The position numbers and the translations under genes were made by a program. The notes beneath the pieces were generated by a model, which saw only the letters and a program-made list of their open reading frames with translations, was not told the DNA's origin and ran no database searches. A stretch of 64,000 bases of DNA from a bacterium endosymbiont of Escarpia laminata (GTDB taxonomy: Bacteria; Pseudomonadota; Gammaproteobacteria; Chromatiales; Chromatiaceae): the NCBI GenBank assembly GCA_003660235.1, contig QGON01000059.1, positions 1 to 64,000 of the forward strand, read 5' to 3'. The stretch's first letter is position 1, and each line of letters begins with the position of its first letter. Below are positions 21,717 through 31,406 of the stretch, in pieces.

Positions 21717-22004
21717 TCAGTACCAGCCAGATACCTTTTTGCCGTTTTGATCCACCCAGACCCGGCGGACACGGGCATCGCCCATAAATTTTTTGGCCTG
21801 TTTTTTCATACCGGCTGACCAGGACCGTTCCACCACGCTGATCCGGCCACTGGGGGTTTCGACCTGGTTTGCATTGTGCGGCAGGGTCTGTGAATAATGA
21901 ACCAGACCATCGTCGTCGTACCATTTATATATCTTATCGGCCTGAGTGACGGACGAAAATAGCAGAAGAAGGAGGCAGAACCAGGGAGTGGATAGCTTTT
22001 TCAT
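21717..22004 (-). CDS. DUF4124 domain periplasmic protein
   Basis: A 95-residue protein with a clear signal peptide (MKKLSTPWFCLLLLLFSSV, cleavage after TQA) followed by the DUF4124 signature DKIYKWYDDDGLVHYSQTLP. The C-terminal half is basic. It is convergent with the preceding gene (4 bases between stops). DUF4124 proteins are small envelope proteins of unknown function, common in gammaproteobacteria. Confidence 0.8.
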   Translation of the reverse strand: MKKLSTPWFCLLLLLFSSVTQADKIYKWYDDDGLVHYSQTLPHNANQVETPSGRISVVERSWSAGMKKQAKKFMGDARVRRVWVDQNGKKVSGWY

Positions 22005-22142
22005 GGGATCTCTCTAATTATTTTTATTTCAAACCAAGCGCCCGGAATTAAACCCCTATTCACAAAAATTTACAAGTTTATAGTGATTACCCCACTATCC
22101 AACTGAAAATTTCTTTCGACTCCGCGAGGCGAAACCTTCTCC

Positions 22143-22730
22143 ATGCACGCCATCACCCTACTGTTCAGCTCTCTCTTCATACCAACTGCGAGTGCGGCAG
22201 GGTCAGCAACCACCGGCAGTGATCCTGAAACAGGTCTCGCCTTCTGGCGCTACGAGGCAGAAGGAATCCTGTTTGAATTGAATCAGCGGCTCCCGGATCA
22301 GACGCGCGCCTTTTTTCAGGCCAGAGGGTTTGACACAGACGCAGCAAACCAGTTTGCCACCAGCTGCGTTTTCCAGTCACGCCTGGTCAATATGGCAGTT
22401 GCGGGTGGCGCTTCACTACACTTCAACCTGAATGAGTGGAAAATAATCTCAGGCAACAAATCCTTTTTGATGGCCACGACAGATGATTGGATGCCTCGCT
22501 GGAAAAAACAATCAATCGGTCAGGCAGCTCGCATCGCCTTCAAGTGGTCACTGCTTCCCACCGAACAGACCTACGCACCGGGGGACTACAACTGGGGAAT
22601 GACCAGCTACGACCAGCCACCCGGAACACGCTTCAACCTGACGTTGATCTGGCACCGGGAGGGCAGGCGTGAATCAGCCACTATCCGGAATATTGAATGC
22701 CCGGCCGACAGCCCACAGGAGACACCCTGA
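22143..22730 (+). CDS. Secreted protein of unknown function
   Basis: A 195-residue protein whose first 19 residues (MHAITLLFSSLFIPTASAA) form a signal peptide. The mature part is rich in Trp and Phe (TDDWMPRW, FKWSLLPTEQTYAPGDYNWG) and has two cysteines (SCVFQ and NIECP) that could form a disulfide. I do not recognise a domain. It is directly followed, with no gap, by a TlpA-like thioredoxin gene (stop codon adjacent to ATG), so it is probably co-expressed and could be a partner or client of that protein in the periplasm. Confidence 0.7.
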   Translation: MHAITLLFSSLFIPTASAAGSATTGSDPETGLAFWRYEAEGILFELNQRLPDQTRAFFQARGFDTDAANQFATSCVFQSRLVNMAVAGGASLHFNLNEWKIISGNKSFLMATTDDWMPRWKKQSIGQAARIAFKWSLLPTEQTYAPGDYNWGMTSYDQPPGTRFNLTLIWHREGRRESATIRNIECPADSPQETP

Positions 22731-23261
22731 ATGGCCATACCGACGATGCGGCGACAACTCTCCGCAACCCTGCTCATGCTCTGCACCCTTCTCTTTCAAC
22801 CAGTGCAGGCCGCAGGAAGCTCGCAACTGCTGCAGGCACTGCCGGAACGGCCCACAGCCGGTGATTTCCACCTCACTGATTTGGACGGTACCGAGCACCG
22901 TCTTTCCAGTTATCGGGGCCGGGTGGTCATAGTGAACTTCTGGGCCACCTGGTGCCCACCCTGCCGGGAGGAGATGCCCTCCATGCAACGCGCCTGGGAG
23001 CTTCTGGAACCGGAGGGGATCATCATGCTGGCCATCAACATCGGTGAAGATGAAGACACCATCTTCCAGTTCACTGCAAACTTTCCGGTGGAGTTTCCTC
23101 TCCTGCTGGATCAGGACTCGGCAACCATCCAATCCTGGCCGGTCAGGGGCCTGCCCACAACCTATGTGGTCGACCCGCAGGGAAGACTGGTCTACCGGGC
23201 CATCGGTGGCCGGGCATGGGACGATCCTGCACTGCTCGACAGGGTGCGGGCGCTAAAATAA
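22731..23261 (+). CDS. TlpA-family thiol-disulfide oxidoreductase
   Basis: A 176-residue periplasmic thioredoxin. A signal peptide (residues 1-27, ending VQA) precedes FHLTDLDGTEHRLSSYRG and then the redox motif WATWCPPCREE, with Cys75 and Cys78. The cis-proline motif (GLPTTYVV) is present. TlpA/ResA-type proteins reduce disulfides of apocytochromes or other periplasmic proteins. Several c-type cytochrome genes lie a few kilobases downstream, which would fit, but the link is inferred. Start ATG 22731 directly abuts the stop codon of the gene upstream. Confidence 0.9.
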   Translation: MAIPTMRRQLSATLLMLCTLLFQPVQAAGSSQLLQALPERPTAGDFHLTDLDGTEHRLSSYRGRVVIVNFWATWCPPCREEMPSMQRAWELLEPEGIIMLAINIGEDEDTIFQFTANFPVEFPLLLDQDSATIQSWPVRGLPTTYVVDPQGRLVYRAIGGRAWDDPALLDRVRALK

Positions 23262-23337
23262 GCCTCACCGGCTATTTACCTCTCGCACCCGAATGGGAGA
23301 CAATTAAAAATTACACCCTGAAGACACCCAAGCCGCC

Positions 23338-24105
23338 GTGACCCATCTCGTCATCTATGAACATCCGCTCAATGAAAGGATTCGCACCTTTCTGCGTCTT
23401 GAGCACCTGTTTCTGCAGATTGACCATTCCCTCTCGCTCAAGGATGCCTGGAGCAACCGCTCCACCATCAATGGCCTGCTGGGCACCATCAGCATCTTTA
23501 GCCGTTCCGATCTGAAGACCGAAATCCTCAAGGAACTTGAGCGACATACCACCAATCTGGAACGTATTCGCCGCCAGCCAGGGGTCAACATGCAGGCCCT
23601 CGGACAGGTATTGGATGACCTGGAGCAGGCGATCCATCAGGTCTATCGGCTGGACGGTCAGATTGGCAAAAAGCTGCGCGAGAATGAGTTCCTCACCGCC
23701 ATTATGCAACGCAGCAGCATTCCAGGCGGCAGCTGCAACTTCGACCTACCGCAATACCACTACTGGTTAAATCAACCCTACGAGGTCCGCCGGAATCAGA
23801 TGCTGGAGTGGCTCCAGGAACTCAACCCTGTGCGCGAGGCCATCATCCTGCTACTGAACCTGATCCGCACCAGCAACCACCCGGTACGGGAACAGGCCAA
23901 AGAGGGCTTTTACCAGAAGTCACTGGAGACACCGTCACCCGCGCAGATGATCCGCGTCGGCCTGCCGGAAGGCTCCTCACTGTTCGTTGAGATCAGCGGC
24001 AACAAACATCGTTTCAGCATCCGTTTTCTGGAGGCAGTGGATACCGGGAGACCCGTTACGTCGAAACAGGACGTCGATTTCATGCTCACGAGCTGTGTGC
24101 TCTAA
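23338..24105 (+). CDS. zapD: Cell division protein ZapD
   Basis: A 255-residue protein starting at GTG 23338 with [20 protein letters not shown], the ZapD (YacF, DUF1342) N-terminus. [16 protein letters not shown] and the helical middle are also family features, and the length is normal (about 250). ZapD binds the C-terminal tail of FtsZ and bundles its filaments at the Z-ring. yacG follows after 5 bases, the usual gammaproteobacterial arrangement. Confidence 0.93.
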   Translation: MTHLVIYEHPLNERIRTFLRLEHLFLQIDHSLSLKDAWSNRSTINGLLGTISIFSRSDLKTEILKELERHTTNLERIRRQPGVNMQALGQVLDDLEQAIHQVYRLDGQIGKKLRENEFLTAIMQRSSIPGGSCNFDLPQYHYWLNQPYEVRRNQMLEWLQELNPVREAIILLLNLIRTSNHPVREQAKEGFYQKSLETPSPAQMIRVGLPEGSSLFVEISGNKHRFSIRFLEAVDTGRPVTSKQDVDFMLTSCVL

Positions 24106-24110
24106 TCCTC

Positions 24111-24302
24111 ATGAGTGACCGCGAGCCCACTTTTGTCCCCTGCCCTACCTGCGGTAAAAACGTCACTTGGGGAAAACAATCACCCTGGCGGCCCTTCTGC
24201 AGTGAACGCTGTCGCCTGATCGACCTTGGGGAGTGGTTCGACGAGAAGCATAAAATCCCTTCTGAAGAGACGCCATTCGACGAGGACCTTGCGGAGCATT
24301 AG
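24111..24302 (+). CDS. yacG: DNA gyrase inhibitor YacG
   Basis: A 63-residue zinc protein. Four cysteines (Cys11, Cys14, Cys30, Cys34 in VPCPTCGK and [15 protein letters not shown]) form the zinc finger of the YacG family, which binds GyrB and inhibits DNA binding by gyrase. The C-terminal tail is acidic, as usual. It follows zapD by 5 bases and its stop codon overlaps the convergent gene by 4 bases. Confidence 0.93.
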   Translation: MSDREPTFVPCPTCGKNVTWGKQSPWRPFCSERCRLIDLGEWFDEKHKIPSEETPFDEDLAEH

Positions 24303-24961
24303 TTGTCAGCTTCGTGCTCGCTGATCCGTTTCCTCAACGCCTCAGCTTCATCGTAGAGTGCCTTCACCTCATCACTGTTCGGCCCCTTATCTGTCAGGAA
24401 CTCCTTGATGGCATTGCAATGTCCCAAGGCATCGTGGACATTACCCTCTTCAAATGATTGTTCAGCCTTGGTGAAGTGAAAGCGGGAGACGCACTCCGCA
24501 CGCTGCCTACCCAACTTCTCTACATGTTCACGAACCACTTCTGCCGGTGTCCGGTTCAATAACCCCCCCTCCTGCAGAAACCCCATCAGCTCACCAAATG
24601 CATCGACCACCTTCTGCAGGTGCGGTTTGTCGAGGATATTGTGACTCTGTGATGCCACCTCTGGCGAAGCCAGTGTCTGCCCGATCTCGCCAATCAGCCT
24701 GTCGATCCCTTCGTAACGGCGATCCACCCCCCTGATGGCCTGATAACGCGCCAACATATCCTTCTGCAGCAGTTGCCGCGTCTCGGCTGGAAATGGACAC
24801 CCCGAAAGCCGATCCAACAGACCCTCCTCAAAATCCACACCTCGCAGCAGGCGCTGGATCTTCATTCGTTTCTGCGCCATGTGCACCTGATAGCGATGAA
24901 CTATGCTTGCCAGCATCAGGGCCGCGATCAGTAATCCGCCAAGGACGAAAATCAGGTTCAT
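24299..24961 (-). CDS. Single-pass membrane protein of unknown function
   Basis: A 220-residue protein with one N-terminal transmembrane helix (residues about 3-20, [18 protein letters not shown]) followed by a charged, largely helical cytoplasmic part. The region [20 protein letters not shown] and the following [19 protein letters not shown] look like a TPR-like helical pair. I recognise no named family. It is convergent with yacG and divergent from a thioredoxin gene. The 267-base gap upstream (24962-25228) holds no clear feature beyond presumed promoters. Confidence 0.7.
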   Translation of the reverse strand: MNLIFVLGGLLIAALMLASIVHRYQVHMAQKRMKIQRLLRGVDFEEGLLDRLSGCPFPAETRQLLQKDMLARYQAIRGVDRRYEGIDRLIGEIGQTLASPEVASQSHNILDKPHLQKVVDAFGELMGFLQEGGLLNRTPAEVVREHVEKLGRQRAECVSRFHFTKAEQSFEEGNVHDALGHCNAIKEFLTDKGPNSDEVKALYDEAEALRKRISEHEADN

Positions 24962-25228
24962 AACTGTAGCAATCCAATCCTGAAAACTTATCTGTTAAAT
25001 AGCGCTGTTATTGTGCCAAAATCGTTGTCTGCCCGACACACTATTTTCCTGAAAAATGGGATCATGTCATGCTCGCTCCGATAAAAATCCTTACCCTTTG
25101 TCTGAGCCGACCGTGATCTTCCCGCTCTTCGGCGACGGTTCGCTCGACTGCGAATTACGCTGGCACAAAAAGCCCACAACCGGCACAATCGAAACAGCGA
25201 ATCACAACGATTATGAGGACAAAGCACC

Positions 25229-25615
25229 ATGAACTGGCCACTCCTGGTTATTCTCGTCCTGGCGGCGTTCCTGCTGCTGATGCCACTGCTTTCCTATCTC
25301 TCCGCCCGTCGCAGCGTTGGAAAAAGCGTGGCGGCATCAATCAACGGAAGCGACCTCCCCTCATCGCGACTGGTCTATTTTTACAGCGCGCATTGCGGTC
25401 CCTGCCGCCAAATGACACCAATCATTGACGAAATGGCCAAAAACCATGAGGAAGTCATCAAATATGATGCCAGACAGGCGCCAGAGACGGCTGCCGCCTA
25501 CGGCATCCGCGCCACGCCGACAACGGTCCTGGTAGAGAACAATGTCATTACAGAGGTCCTGCTGGGCGCCAAATCGCAGCGACAACTTGAAAAACTACTA
25601 CAGAGAATCAGCTAA
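25229..25615 (+). CDS. Membrane-anchored thioredoxin-like protein
   Basis: A 128-residue protein with an N-terminal transmembrane helix (residues 4-22) and a thioredoxin domain with active site SAHCGPCRQM (Cys56, Cys59) and cis-proline in RATPTTVL. With a CGPC motif it probably acts as a reductant, and the single short anchor leaves the domain on one side of the membrane (side not determined). Its stop codon overlaps the start of the metallo-hydrolase gene (TAATG), so the two are coupled. Confidence 0.85.
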   Translation: MNWPLLVILVLAAFLLLMPLLSYLSARRSVGKSVAASINGSDLPSSRLVYFYSAHCGPCRQMTPIIDEMAKNHEEVIKYDARQAPETAAAYGIRATPTTVLVENNVITEVLLGAKSQRQLEKLLQRIS

Positions 25616-26247
25616 TGCGGGCATTGATCATCCCGGTTACCGACTTTCAGCAGAACTGTACGCTGCTATGGTGTGAAAAGACCCAGGCCACCGCCATTGT
25701 CGATCCCGGTGGCGATATCGAACGGATCATTGAAGCCGTTACTGTCCATCAACTGAAACCACATTTGATCCTCATCACCCACGGCCATATCGATCACGCC
25801 GGCGGCGCAGCAGCACTGGCCAGAAAGCTGGATATACCCATCGAGGGCCCACAGCAGGACGATCGCTTCTGGCTCGAAGGCATGCCCGATCAGGCTGCCA
25901 TGTTTGGTTTTTCAGCAGTGGAAACTTTCGAACCGGATCGCTGGTTGAAGGATGGGGATCATGTACGCTTCGGCGAGGTGGAGCTTGAGGTACTGCATTG
26001 TCCGGGCCATACACCAGGGCACGTCGTATTCTTCCACCGTGAGAGTGAGCTGGCGCTGGTGGGGGATGTGCTATTCCACGGATCGATTGGCCGAACCGAC
26101 TTTCCGCGAAGCAACCATGCAGCGCTGCTCCGCTCCATAAAGGAAAAACTCTGGCCCTTGGGAAGTGCGGTACGTTTCATCCCCGGCCATGGCGCAGAAT
26201 CAACTTTTGGTGAAGAACGCCGAAACAATCCGTTTGTTGCGGATTAG
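25615..26247 (+). CDS. Metallo-beta-lactamase-fold hydrolase (glyoxalase II-like)
   Basis: A 210-residue protein of the YcbL/glyoxalase II-like group. The metal-binding motif THGHIDH (His56, His58, Asp60, His61) is complete, with further ligands in CPGHTPGH, GDVLFHGSIGRTD and IPGHG. Such enzymes hydrolyse thioesters such as S-lactoylglutathione. The short length, without the glyoxalase II C-terminal substrate domain, fits YcbL-type proteins. It is translationally coupled to the thioredoxin gene upstream, suggesting a thiol-related substrate (inference). Confidence 0.88.
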   Translation: MRALIIPVTDFQQNCTLLWCEKTQATAIVDPGGDIERIIEAVTVHQLKPHLILITHGHIDHAGGAAALARKLDIPIEGPQQDDRFWLEGMPDQAAMFGFSAVETFEPDRWLKDGDHVRFGEVELEVLHCPGHTPGHVVFFHRESELALVGDVLFHGSIGRTDFPRSNHAALLRSIKEKLWPLGSAVRFIPGHGAESTFGEERRNNPFVAD

Positions 26248-26603
26248 GTTTTAAACTGGCTCACACTCTCCCTGCACACCTAATGCAGGTAAGTACAGTA
26301 TCTACTGACATCCAACTCCGCCAATTCTGAGGAAAGGGGGTCTCGCTACCACCTACCCAATCTGAAATCAGCGCCAGAAATGCAGGCACTACCACTCAGC
26401 CCATCGAAACAGGACAAAAACATAAGCTTTCCCTAATAAATTCATATAGTTCATAGTTTTGCATTGATTGACTGCATGACGTAATATCCGCCCAATAATA
26501 TTGGGTGTTCCTATTTTCCCAACAACAAGTCAGCACTCGTAGATCAGGCAGGGGAGATCACCGTTTCCTGCCGATACCTAAAACAAAAGATTGAGGGTGA
26601 AGT
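26248..26603. other. 356-base intergenic region with small hairpin
   Basis: No gene is visible. A perfect inverted repeat, CCCAATA/TATTGGG around one A, lies at 26491-26505, about 100 bases upstream of the tetraheme cytochrome gene. It could be an operator or a weak stem-loop. The region is AT-rich from about 26420, as expected for a promoter, but no hexamer pair stands out. Confidence 0.4.
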
Positions 26604-27185
26604 ATGTTTCGCAACAGTGCCAGCGGAAACGCAGCGGGCAAAGTATCCATTGTCTTTGTAAGCATCATCTTCCTCGCCGGCGTCGTATTTACCGGTCTCT
26701 TCAATGTGGGCCTCGGACTCACAAACGAAATGGACTTCTGTACGAGCTGCCACTCCATGAAAGTGAATTTGGAAGAGTACAAAGAGACAACGCATTACAA
26801 AAATGCCTCAGGGGTACGGGCCACCTGCGCGGACTGCCATGTTCCCAAGCCGTTCATACCCAAGATGGTCGCAAAGGTAATGGCATATAAGGATGTATTG
26901 CATGAGATCCTCGGTACCCTCGACACCAAAGAAAAATATGAGTCCCACCGTTGGGAGATGGCTAACCGGGTTTGGGAGAAGATGCGTAGTACAAACTCCC
27001 GCGAATGCCGAAGCTGCCACGACTTCAGTCAGATGGATCTGAGTGAACAGGATCGCAGTGCCCGTAAGCGTCACGCAAGAGCGGAGGACGAAGGCAAAAC
27101 CTGTATCGACTGCCACAAGGGTATCGCCCATGAGGAGCCGGATGAACCGGACGAAACCACCGAGGAAGATAACGACAAGGCATGA
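26604..27185 (+). CDS. NapC/NirT-family tetraheme cytochrome c
   Basis: A 193-residue membrane-anchored cytochrome. One N-terminal transmembrane helix (residues about 14-36) is followed by four CXXCH haem sites: CTSCH (46-50), CADCH (75-79), CRSCH (135-139) and CIDCH (167-171). Length and haem spacing match NapC/NirT quinol dehydrogenases, which take electrons from menaquinol or ubiquinol to periplasmic reductases. No nap or nir reductase gene is adjacent, so its partner is unknown. The C-terminus is strongly acidic. It is followed after 37 bases by an exported ankyrin protein gene. Confidence 0.9.
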   Translation: MFRNSASGNAAGKVSIVFVSIIFLAGVVFTGLFNVGLGLTNEMDFCTSCHSMKVNLEEYKETTHYKNASGVRATCADCHVPKPFIPKMVAKVMAYKDVLHEILGTLDTKEKYESHRWEMANRVWEKMRSTNSRECRSCHDFSQMDLSEQDRSARKRHARAEDEGKTCIDCHKGIAHEEPDEPDETTEEDNDKA

Positions 27186-27222
27186 TCAGCGTTTTTGAAC
27201 CCGGAACAGTCACGGTAGAATC

Positions 27223-28164
27223 ATGAAGAAAAACAAGCTTGCCGCAATACTGCTGGCGCTGCTCATCTCAACGCCAGCCCTCTCCGGTGACAAGGAGATG
27301 GCAAAAGAGTTGAGACTGGCCGCTATTGTCGGTGACACAGACGCCATCATCGAACTTCTGGATAAAGGCGTTTCGGTCGACACCGCCAATAAATTCGGCA
27401 AGACCGCCCTCATGATGGCGGTCGAAAACGACAATTTCGAAACTGTGGTCCTGCTGCTAAACCGGGGTGCTCAGGTCAACTTCCGTACCCTCGCAGGCTG
27501 CACTGCACTTACCGTTGCTGCCGAAAACGGGCATCCGGCACTTACCGCGATGTTGCTCGAACGCGGCGCAAATATACATGATCGTACCCGGGCCGGCTGG
27601 GACTCAATGATGATCGCCGCCCGTTACGGCATCACGGACATGGTGGAACAGCTTCTCTTCAAGGGCGCTGATCCCCACGCGTCGGACAAGCACGGCAGAA
27701 ATGCACTCATGATGGCGGCGAGAAAAGGTCATACGGATACCGCCGAAATGCTGCTCAAACATGGCGCCAACGCCGATGCCCAGGACAGAAACGGCTCCAC
27801 CGCGTTGATACTCGCAGCCGACCGCGGCAATGAAGAAACGGTAGAGAGCCTGCTAAAACTCGGCGCTTCCATCGGCAAAGAGGATCGTGACGGCGCGACG
27901 GCATTGATCTGGGCAGTGGGACAAGGGCACATAGCAATCACAAAACTGCTGATTGACAAAGGCGCCAATATCAACCACGCTGATCACGATGGCATTACGC
28001 CACTGATGGAAGCTGTCAGCAGTGGCTCCATGGATATGACCCGGCTTCTGCTGAAGCAGGGCGCTGATAAAACAATTAGAAACAGCAACGGTCGCACAGC
28101 TGCAGACATCGCCAAAAAGAAAAGAAAAAAGCATATCGTCAATCTGCTCAAAGGAGCGGGCTGA
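27223..28164 (+). CDS. Exported ankyrin-repeat protein
   Basis: A 313-residue protein with a signal peptide (residues 1-22, LISTPALSG) and about eight ankyrin repeats covering the rest (for example GKTALMMAVENDNFETVVLL, AGWDSMMIAARYGITDM, DGITPLMEAVSSGSMDM). Ankyrin repeats mediate protein contacts; in the periplasm of gammaproteobacteria some protect catalase or accompany redox enzymes. Its position between a tetraheme cytochrome and fccAB suggests association with periplasmic electron transfer, but no client can be named. Confidence 0.85.
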   Translation: MKKNKLAAILLALLISTPALSGDKEMAKELRLAAIVGDTDAIIELLDKGVSVDTANKFGKTALMMAVENDNFETVVLLLNRGAQVNFRTLAGCTALTVAAENGHPALTAMLLERGANIHDRTRAGWDSMMIAARYGITDMVEQLLFKGADPHASDKHGRNALMMAARKGHTDTAEMLLKHGANADAQDRNGSTALILAADRGNEETVESLLKLGASIGKEDRDGATALIWAVGQGHIAITKLLIDKGANINHADHDGITPLMEAVSSGSMDMTRLLLKQGADKTIRNSNGRTAADIAKKKRKKHIVNLLKGAG

Positions 28165-28477
28165 TAAACGAAGTATGCGGAGGATGAGAGAGTCCCGTAC
28201 AATCTACTCGTCATTCCATATATACGAATAATAATGTCAAGCGATGACACCCGTTTGACAACGGTAACCGGTCGTTTTCCCAACAACCGGTTATCCAGAG
28301 CATTGCGCAAGCGGAGTGGATGGAATCCACAATAAATCCAAAGAAAGTCAGGGAGTTTTCGCTGGCGCGCCAATGCAGTTGAAGTCTTCACGTAGTTTAA
28401 GATTTCAGCGCATTTACTACTGGGATAATAATCCCTTTATACCAATGTAAGCCTGTTCAAAACCCAAAGGAGGAAAC
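28165..28477. other. 313-base region upstream of fccA with inverted repeat
   Basis: No gene is seen. TAACCGG (28265-28271) and CCGGTTA (28287-28293) form an inverted repeat with a 15-base loop, and a TTGACA hexamer lies just before it at 28255-28260. Because fccA follows, this is the natural place for control of sulfide oxidation, but no known operator is recognised. Confidence 0.35.
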
Positions 28478-29089
28478 ATGGCGTACACAACGATAAAGAA
28501 GGCCCTGATCGGCGCACTGGCTCTCAGTGCATCTTCACTGGCTTTCGCCGCTGACAAACCCCTGATGATGGGCGCCAGCGCAAAAATGCTGTCCGACACC
28601 TGCGCTGGTTGCCATGGCACCAACGGCGCCAGCGCCGGGCCAGCTATCCCCAGCATCGGCGGTCTCTCCACTGAATACTTTGTTGAGATCATGCAAGGCT
28701 ATAAGAGCGGTGAGGTTATATCCACCATCATGGGGCGCATCGCCAAAGGCTATACCGACGATGAGTTTACCGCTATGGCCGGCTTCTACGCCAAGAAGGG
28801 CTTTGTTGCCGCAAACCAGAAGTTTGATGCCGCAAAAGCCAAGAATGGCGCCAAACTGCACGACAAGTACTGTGAAAAGTGTCATGCAGATGGTGGAACT
28901 GCCGCTGATGACGATTCCGGTGTCCTTGCAGGCCAGCTCGTACCCTACCTGAAGTGGACCCTGGCTGACTATAGAGCGGGCGACCGTCCCATTTCGAAGA
29001 AGATGAAAAAGAAACTCAACAAGATGCTGAAGGCGAAAGGCGACGGCAGTATTGACGATCTGATGCACTTCTACGCAAGCCAGCAATAA
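28478..29089 (+). CDS. fccA: Flavocytochrome c sulfide dehydrogenase, diheme subunit
   Basis: A 203-residue periplasmic diheme cytochrome with a signal peptide (cleavage after SLAFA, residue 24). Haem sites are CAGCH near residue 41 and CEKCH near residue 131, one in each of two similar domains. It accepts electrons from the FccB flavoprotein during sulfide oxidation and passes them to the electron transport chain. AGGAGGA lies 4 bases before the ATG. fccB follows after 14 bases. The assignment rests on the pairing with an unmistakable FccB. Confidence 0.92.
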   Translation: MAYTTIKKALIGALALSASSLAFAADKPLMMGASAKMLSDTCAGCHGTNGASAGPAIPSIGGLSTEYFVEIMQGYKSGEVISTIMGRIAKGYTDDEFTAMAGFYAKKGFVAANQKFDAAKAKNGAKLHDKYCEKCHADGGTAADDDSGVLAGQLVPYLKWTLADYRAGDRPISKKMKKKLNKMLKAKGDGSIDDLMHFYASQQ

Positions 29090-29103
29090 GGGGGATTGAA
29101 AAC

Positions 29104-30396
29104 ATGAAGATTACCCGTAGAAGTTTTGTAAAAGGTGCCGGTGCAGCGACTGCTATCGGCATGATCGGCACCCCTTTTATCGCTCTGGGCGCAAGTAAAA
29201 AGGTGGTGATAGTGGGTGGCGGTACCGGTGGCGCAACTGCTGCCAAATATCTGAAGCTGGCTGATCCGACCATCGATGTCACCCTGATCGAAGCCAACAA
29301 GCACTACTATACCTGCTACCTCTCCAACGAGGTACTGAGTGGCGACCGCACCATTGACCAGATCAAGTTCGGCTACAGTGGAGTTGGCAAGCACGGTGTG
29401 AAGGTCGTTCACGACATCGTCACCGGCATCGACGCCGGCAAACGCGTGGTCAAGACCAAGGGCGGCAAGAGTTTCAATTACGACCGCTGCATCGTCGCCC
29501 CGGGCGTCGATTTCAAGTGGGAGACCATTGAGGGTTACGATGCCAGAGTCGCGGAGACCATCCCCCACGCCTGGAAGGCCGGCTCACAGACCGTGACCCT
29601 GCGCAAGCAACTGCTGGCAATGAAGGATGGCGGCACTGTCTGCATCACCGCTCCCCCCAACCCCTTCCGTTGCCCTCCTGGACCTTACGAGCGCGCCTCT
29701 CAGATCGCACACTATTTTAAGCAGCACAAGCCAAAGTCCAAGATCATCATCCTGGATCCAAAGCCGAAATTCTCCAAGATGGGCCTGTTCGTACAGGGCT
29801 GGAAGGATCTCTATGGCTACGGCACAGACAACAGCATGATCGAGTGGCACGGTACCCCCAAGGGTTCCGACGACAATGTCATATCTGAGATCGATGCCAA
29901 GAGCCGCACCGTCACCACTGGCTTCAATGAAATCACGGCCGACGTGTTGAACGTGATTCCCGCCCAGAAGGCCGGCAAGATCGCATTCGCTGCGGGCCTG
30001 ACCAAAGGCGACTGGTGTCCGATCGATCTACACACCTTCGAGTCCACCATTCACAAGAATATCCATGTGATAGGTGATGCTGCGATCGCCAAGGGTATGC
30101 CGAAATCCGCCTATGCAGCCAACTCCGAAGCCAAGGTCTGCGCCGCCGCTATTGCTGCGCTGTTGAATGGTCATGAGCTTGGTACGCCTGCCTATGTCAA
30201 CACCTGCTACTCCATTATCGGCAAGGACTACGGCATCTCCGTTGCGGCAGTTTATCGTCTGGCTAAAGATGGCTCCAAGATCACCAAGGTCTCCGGCGGT
30301 CTGACACCCAAAGATGCGTCTCCCGAGATGCGTGCCCGCGAGGTGCAGTACGCCTACAGTTGGTTCGACAACATCACCAACGATGCCTTCAACTAA
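29104..30396 (+). CDS. fccB: Flavocytochrome c sulfide dehydrogenase, flavoprotein subunit
   Basis: A 430-residue FAD protein that oxidises sulfide to sulfur or polysulfide in the periplasm. The N-terminus is a Tat signal ([10 protein letters not shown]), followed by [10 protein letters not shown] for FAD binding. Cys71 in YYTCYLSNE corresponds to Cys42 of the mature Allochromatium protein, which holds FAD covalently (offset 29). Cys190 ([10 protein letters not shown]) and Cys368 (VNTCYSII) match the redox-active disulfide pair. All key residues are present. It is co-transcribed with fccA and followed by a strong terminator. Confidence 0.95.
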   Translation: MKITRRSFVKGAGAATAIGMIGTPFIALGASKKVVIVGGGTGGATAAKYLKLADPTIDVTLIEANKHYYTCYLSNEVLSGDRTIDQIKFGYSGVGKHGVKVVHDIVTGIDAGKRVVKTKGGKSFNYDRCIVAPGVDFKWETIEGYDARVAETIPHAWKAGSQTVTLRKQLLAMKDGGTVCITAPPNPFRCPPGPYERASQIAHYFKQHKPKSKIIILDPKPKFSKMGLFVQGWKDLYGYGTDNSMIEWHGTPKGSDDNVISEIDAKSRTVTTGFNEITADVLNVIPAQKAGKIAFAAGLTKGDWCPIDLHTFESTIHKNIHVIGDAAIAKGMPKSAYAANSEAKVCAAAIAALLNGHELGTPAYVNTCYSIIGKDYGISVAAVYRLAKDGSKITKVSGGLTPKDASPEMRAREVQYAYSWFDNITNDAFN

Positions 30397-30455
30397 GTCA
30401 TGAATCATAACCGTCAGGGATGACGGCTGCGGACGTTTTCACAACGATCCTTTCA

Positions 30456-30486
30456 AAGGCGGAACCCTCGGGTTCCGCCTTTTTTA
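30456..30486 (+). terminator. Rho-independent terminator after fccAB
   Basis: AAGGCGGAACC and GGTTCCGCCTT (11-base perfect arms) around the loop CTCG, ending in a run of T. It lies 60 bases after the fccB stop codon. Confidence 0.9.
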
Positions 30487-30533
30487 TTGGGAGAACAAAC
30501 AATCCCCGCTGCAAACGGGCGGTTTATTAAATT

Positions 30534-30549
30534 GGGGCGGCGCCCCTAC
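30534..30549 (-). repeat. Short GC hairpin with CTAC foot
   Basis: GGGGC and GCCCC around GGC, followed by CTAC (GTAG plus hairpin on the minus strand). It resembles the larger REP-like hairpins of the window in form but is short, so membership of a family is uncertain. Confidence 0.35.
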
Positions 30550-30567
30550 TAAAAACCGCACAAATAG

Positions 30568-30591
30568 AAAAGGCGGGTGAACCCGCCTTTT
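30568..30591 (-). terminator. Bidirectional terminator between convergent fccB and cytochrome gene
   Basis: AAAAGGCGGGT and ACCCGCCTTTT (11-base arms) around GA. The A and T tracts on both sides allow termination in either direction. It lies 30 bases beyond the stop codon of the minus-strand diheme cytochrome gene. Confidence 0.8.
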
Positions 30592-30620
30592 GTTGCTACA
30601 AACTTCATTGCGCATCGAGA

Positions 30621-31406
30621 CTACTTGGGCCTGATCGGCCTTCTCATATCATGAGATCGTTGTTCTATCGCATAACCACCATAAATCTTGGATGATCTGG
30701 AGTATTTTGGGAAATCCGGATTCTGCCAGCCCGCCTCGGCAACCTTATCCGCCGGCGGCTTCAGACGAGAGGAGTAGTCCATCACCGCCATGACATCCCG
30801 CATGGTGAAGCGGCGGATCTGTTTGACCATCTTGGGATCCGCGTTTCTGCGACGACCTTTTTTTATCCACTCGAACTGACGCATCAGATAGCGGTAGTGC
30901 TGGCCGTAGATCGCCGGTATGTGCTCGGCCTTATCTCCCTGACCATTGTCGCCATGACACTCTGTGCAGTTCGCTTCATAGAGTTTCTTGCCATGTTTAA
31001 GATCATGCCCCGAACCCGTGCCATTGTTGGGAGTCATGGGCAGCAGTGCAATATAGGCAGCAACATCAGCGATCTCCTGTACACCGCCCAGCAGGCGGGG
31101 CGAAGTAAATGGCCGCATGGTTGGATTGTCGCGGTTGCGGGCGCGGATGTCGGCAAGCTGCTTGATGATTACCGTATTCAGTTGACCTGCAACCTGAGGA
31201 TAAGTGCCGCTTTCATGCCCCCACCCCTCCGGCGTATGACACACCGCACAAATCTCATACACCTTCTTTCCATTTTCAAGATCCGGCGATTTAAGGAGTG
31301 CCGCCTCATACTCCTCCATCGCCTTTTCCGACGTCCCTGCCACAACAATTCCCGCTGCTATCAAACCAAGAAAAACAGCCCCTGTCTTTAGCAAATATCT
31401 ACTCAT
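30621..31406 (-). CDS. Periplasmic diheme cytochrome c
   Basis: A 261-residue cytochrome from ATG 31406 (GAGAAG a few bases upstream; a longer frame from 31481 begins with a non-signal sequence). Residues 1-24 are a signal peptide or anchor. Haem sites are CAVCH (53-57) and CTECH (147-151), each in a class I cytochrome domain with PQVAGQ and PAIYGQHYRYL segments, as in c4-type cytochromes. A basic C-terminal tail follows (SYSSRLKPP onward). Convergent with fccB. Probably an electron carrier in sulfide or other respiratory chains. Confidence 0.85.
   Translation of the reverse strand: MSRYLLKTGAVFLGLIAAGIVVAGTSEKAMEEYEAALLKSPDLENGKKVYEICAVCHTPEGWGHESGTYPQVAGQLNTVIIKQLADIRARNRDNPTMRPFTSPRLLGGVQEIADVAAYIALLPMTPNNGTGSGHDLKHGKKLYEANCTECHGDNGQGDKAEHIPAIYGQHYRYLMRQFEWIKKGRRRNADPKMVKQIRRFTMRDVMAVMDYSSRLKPPADKVAEAGWQNPDFPKYSRSSKIYGGYAIEQRSHDMRRPIRPK

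Noticed and set aside
24988..25230. 80-codon frame on the - strand upstream of the thioredoxin gene
   Set aside because: Overlaps the thioredoxin start region, has unusual composition and no start signal.
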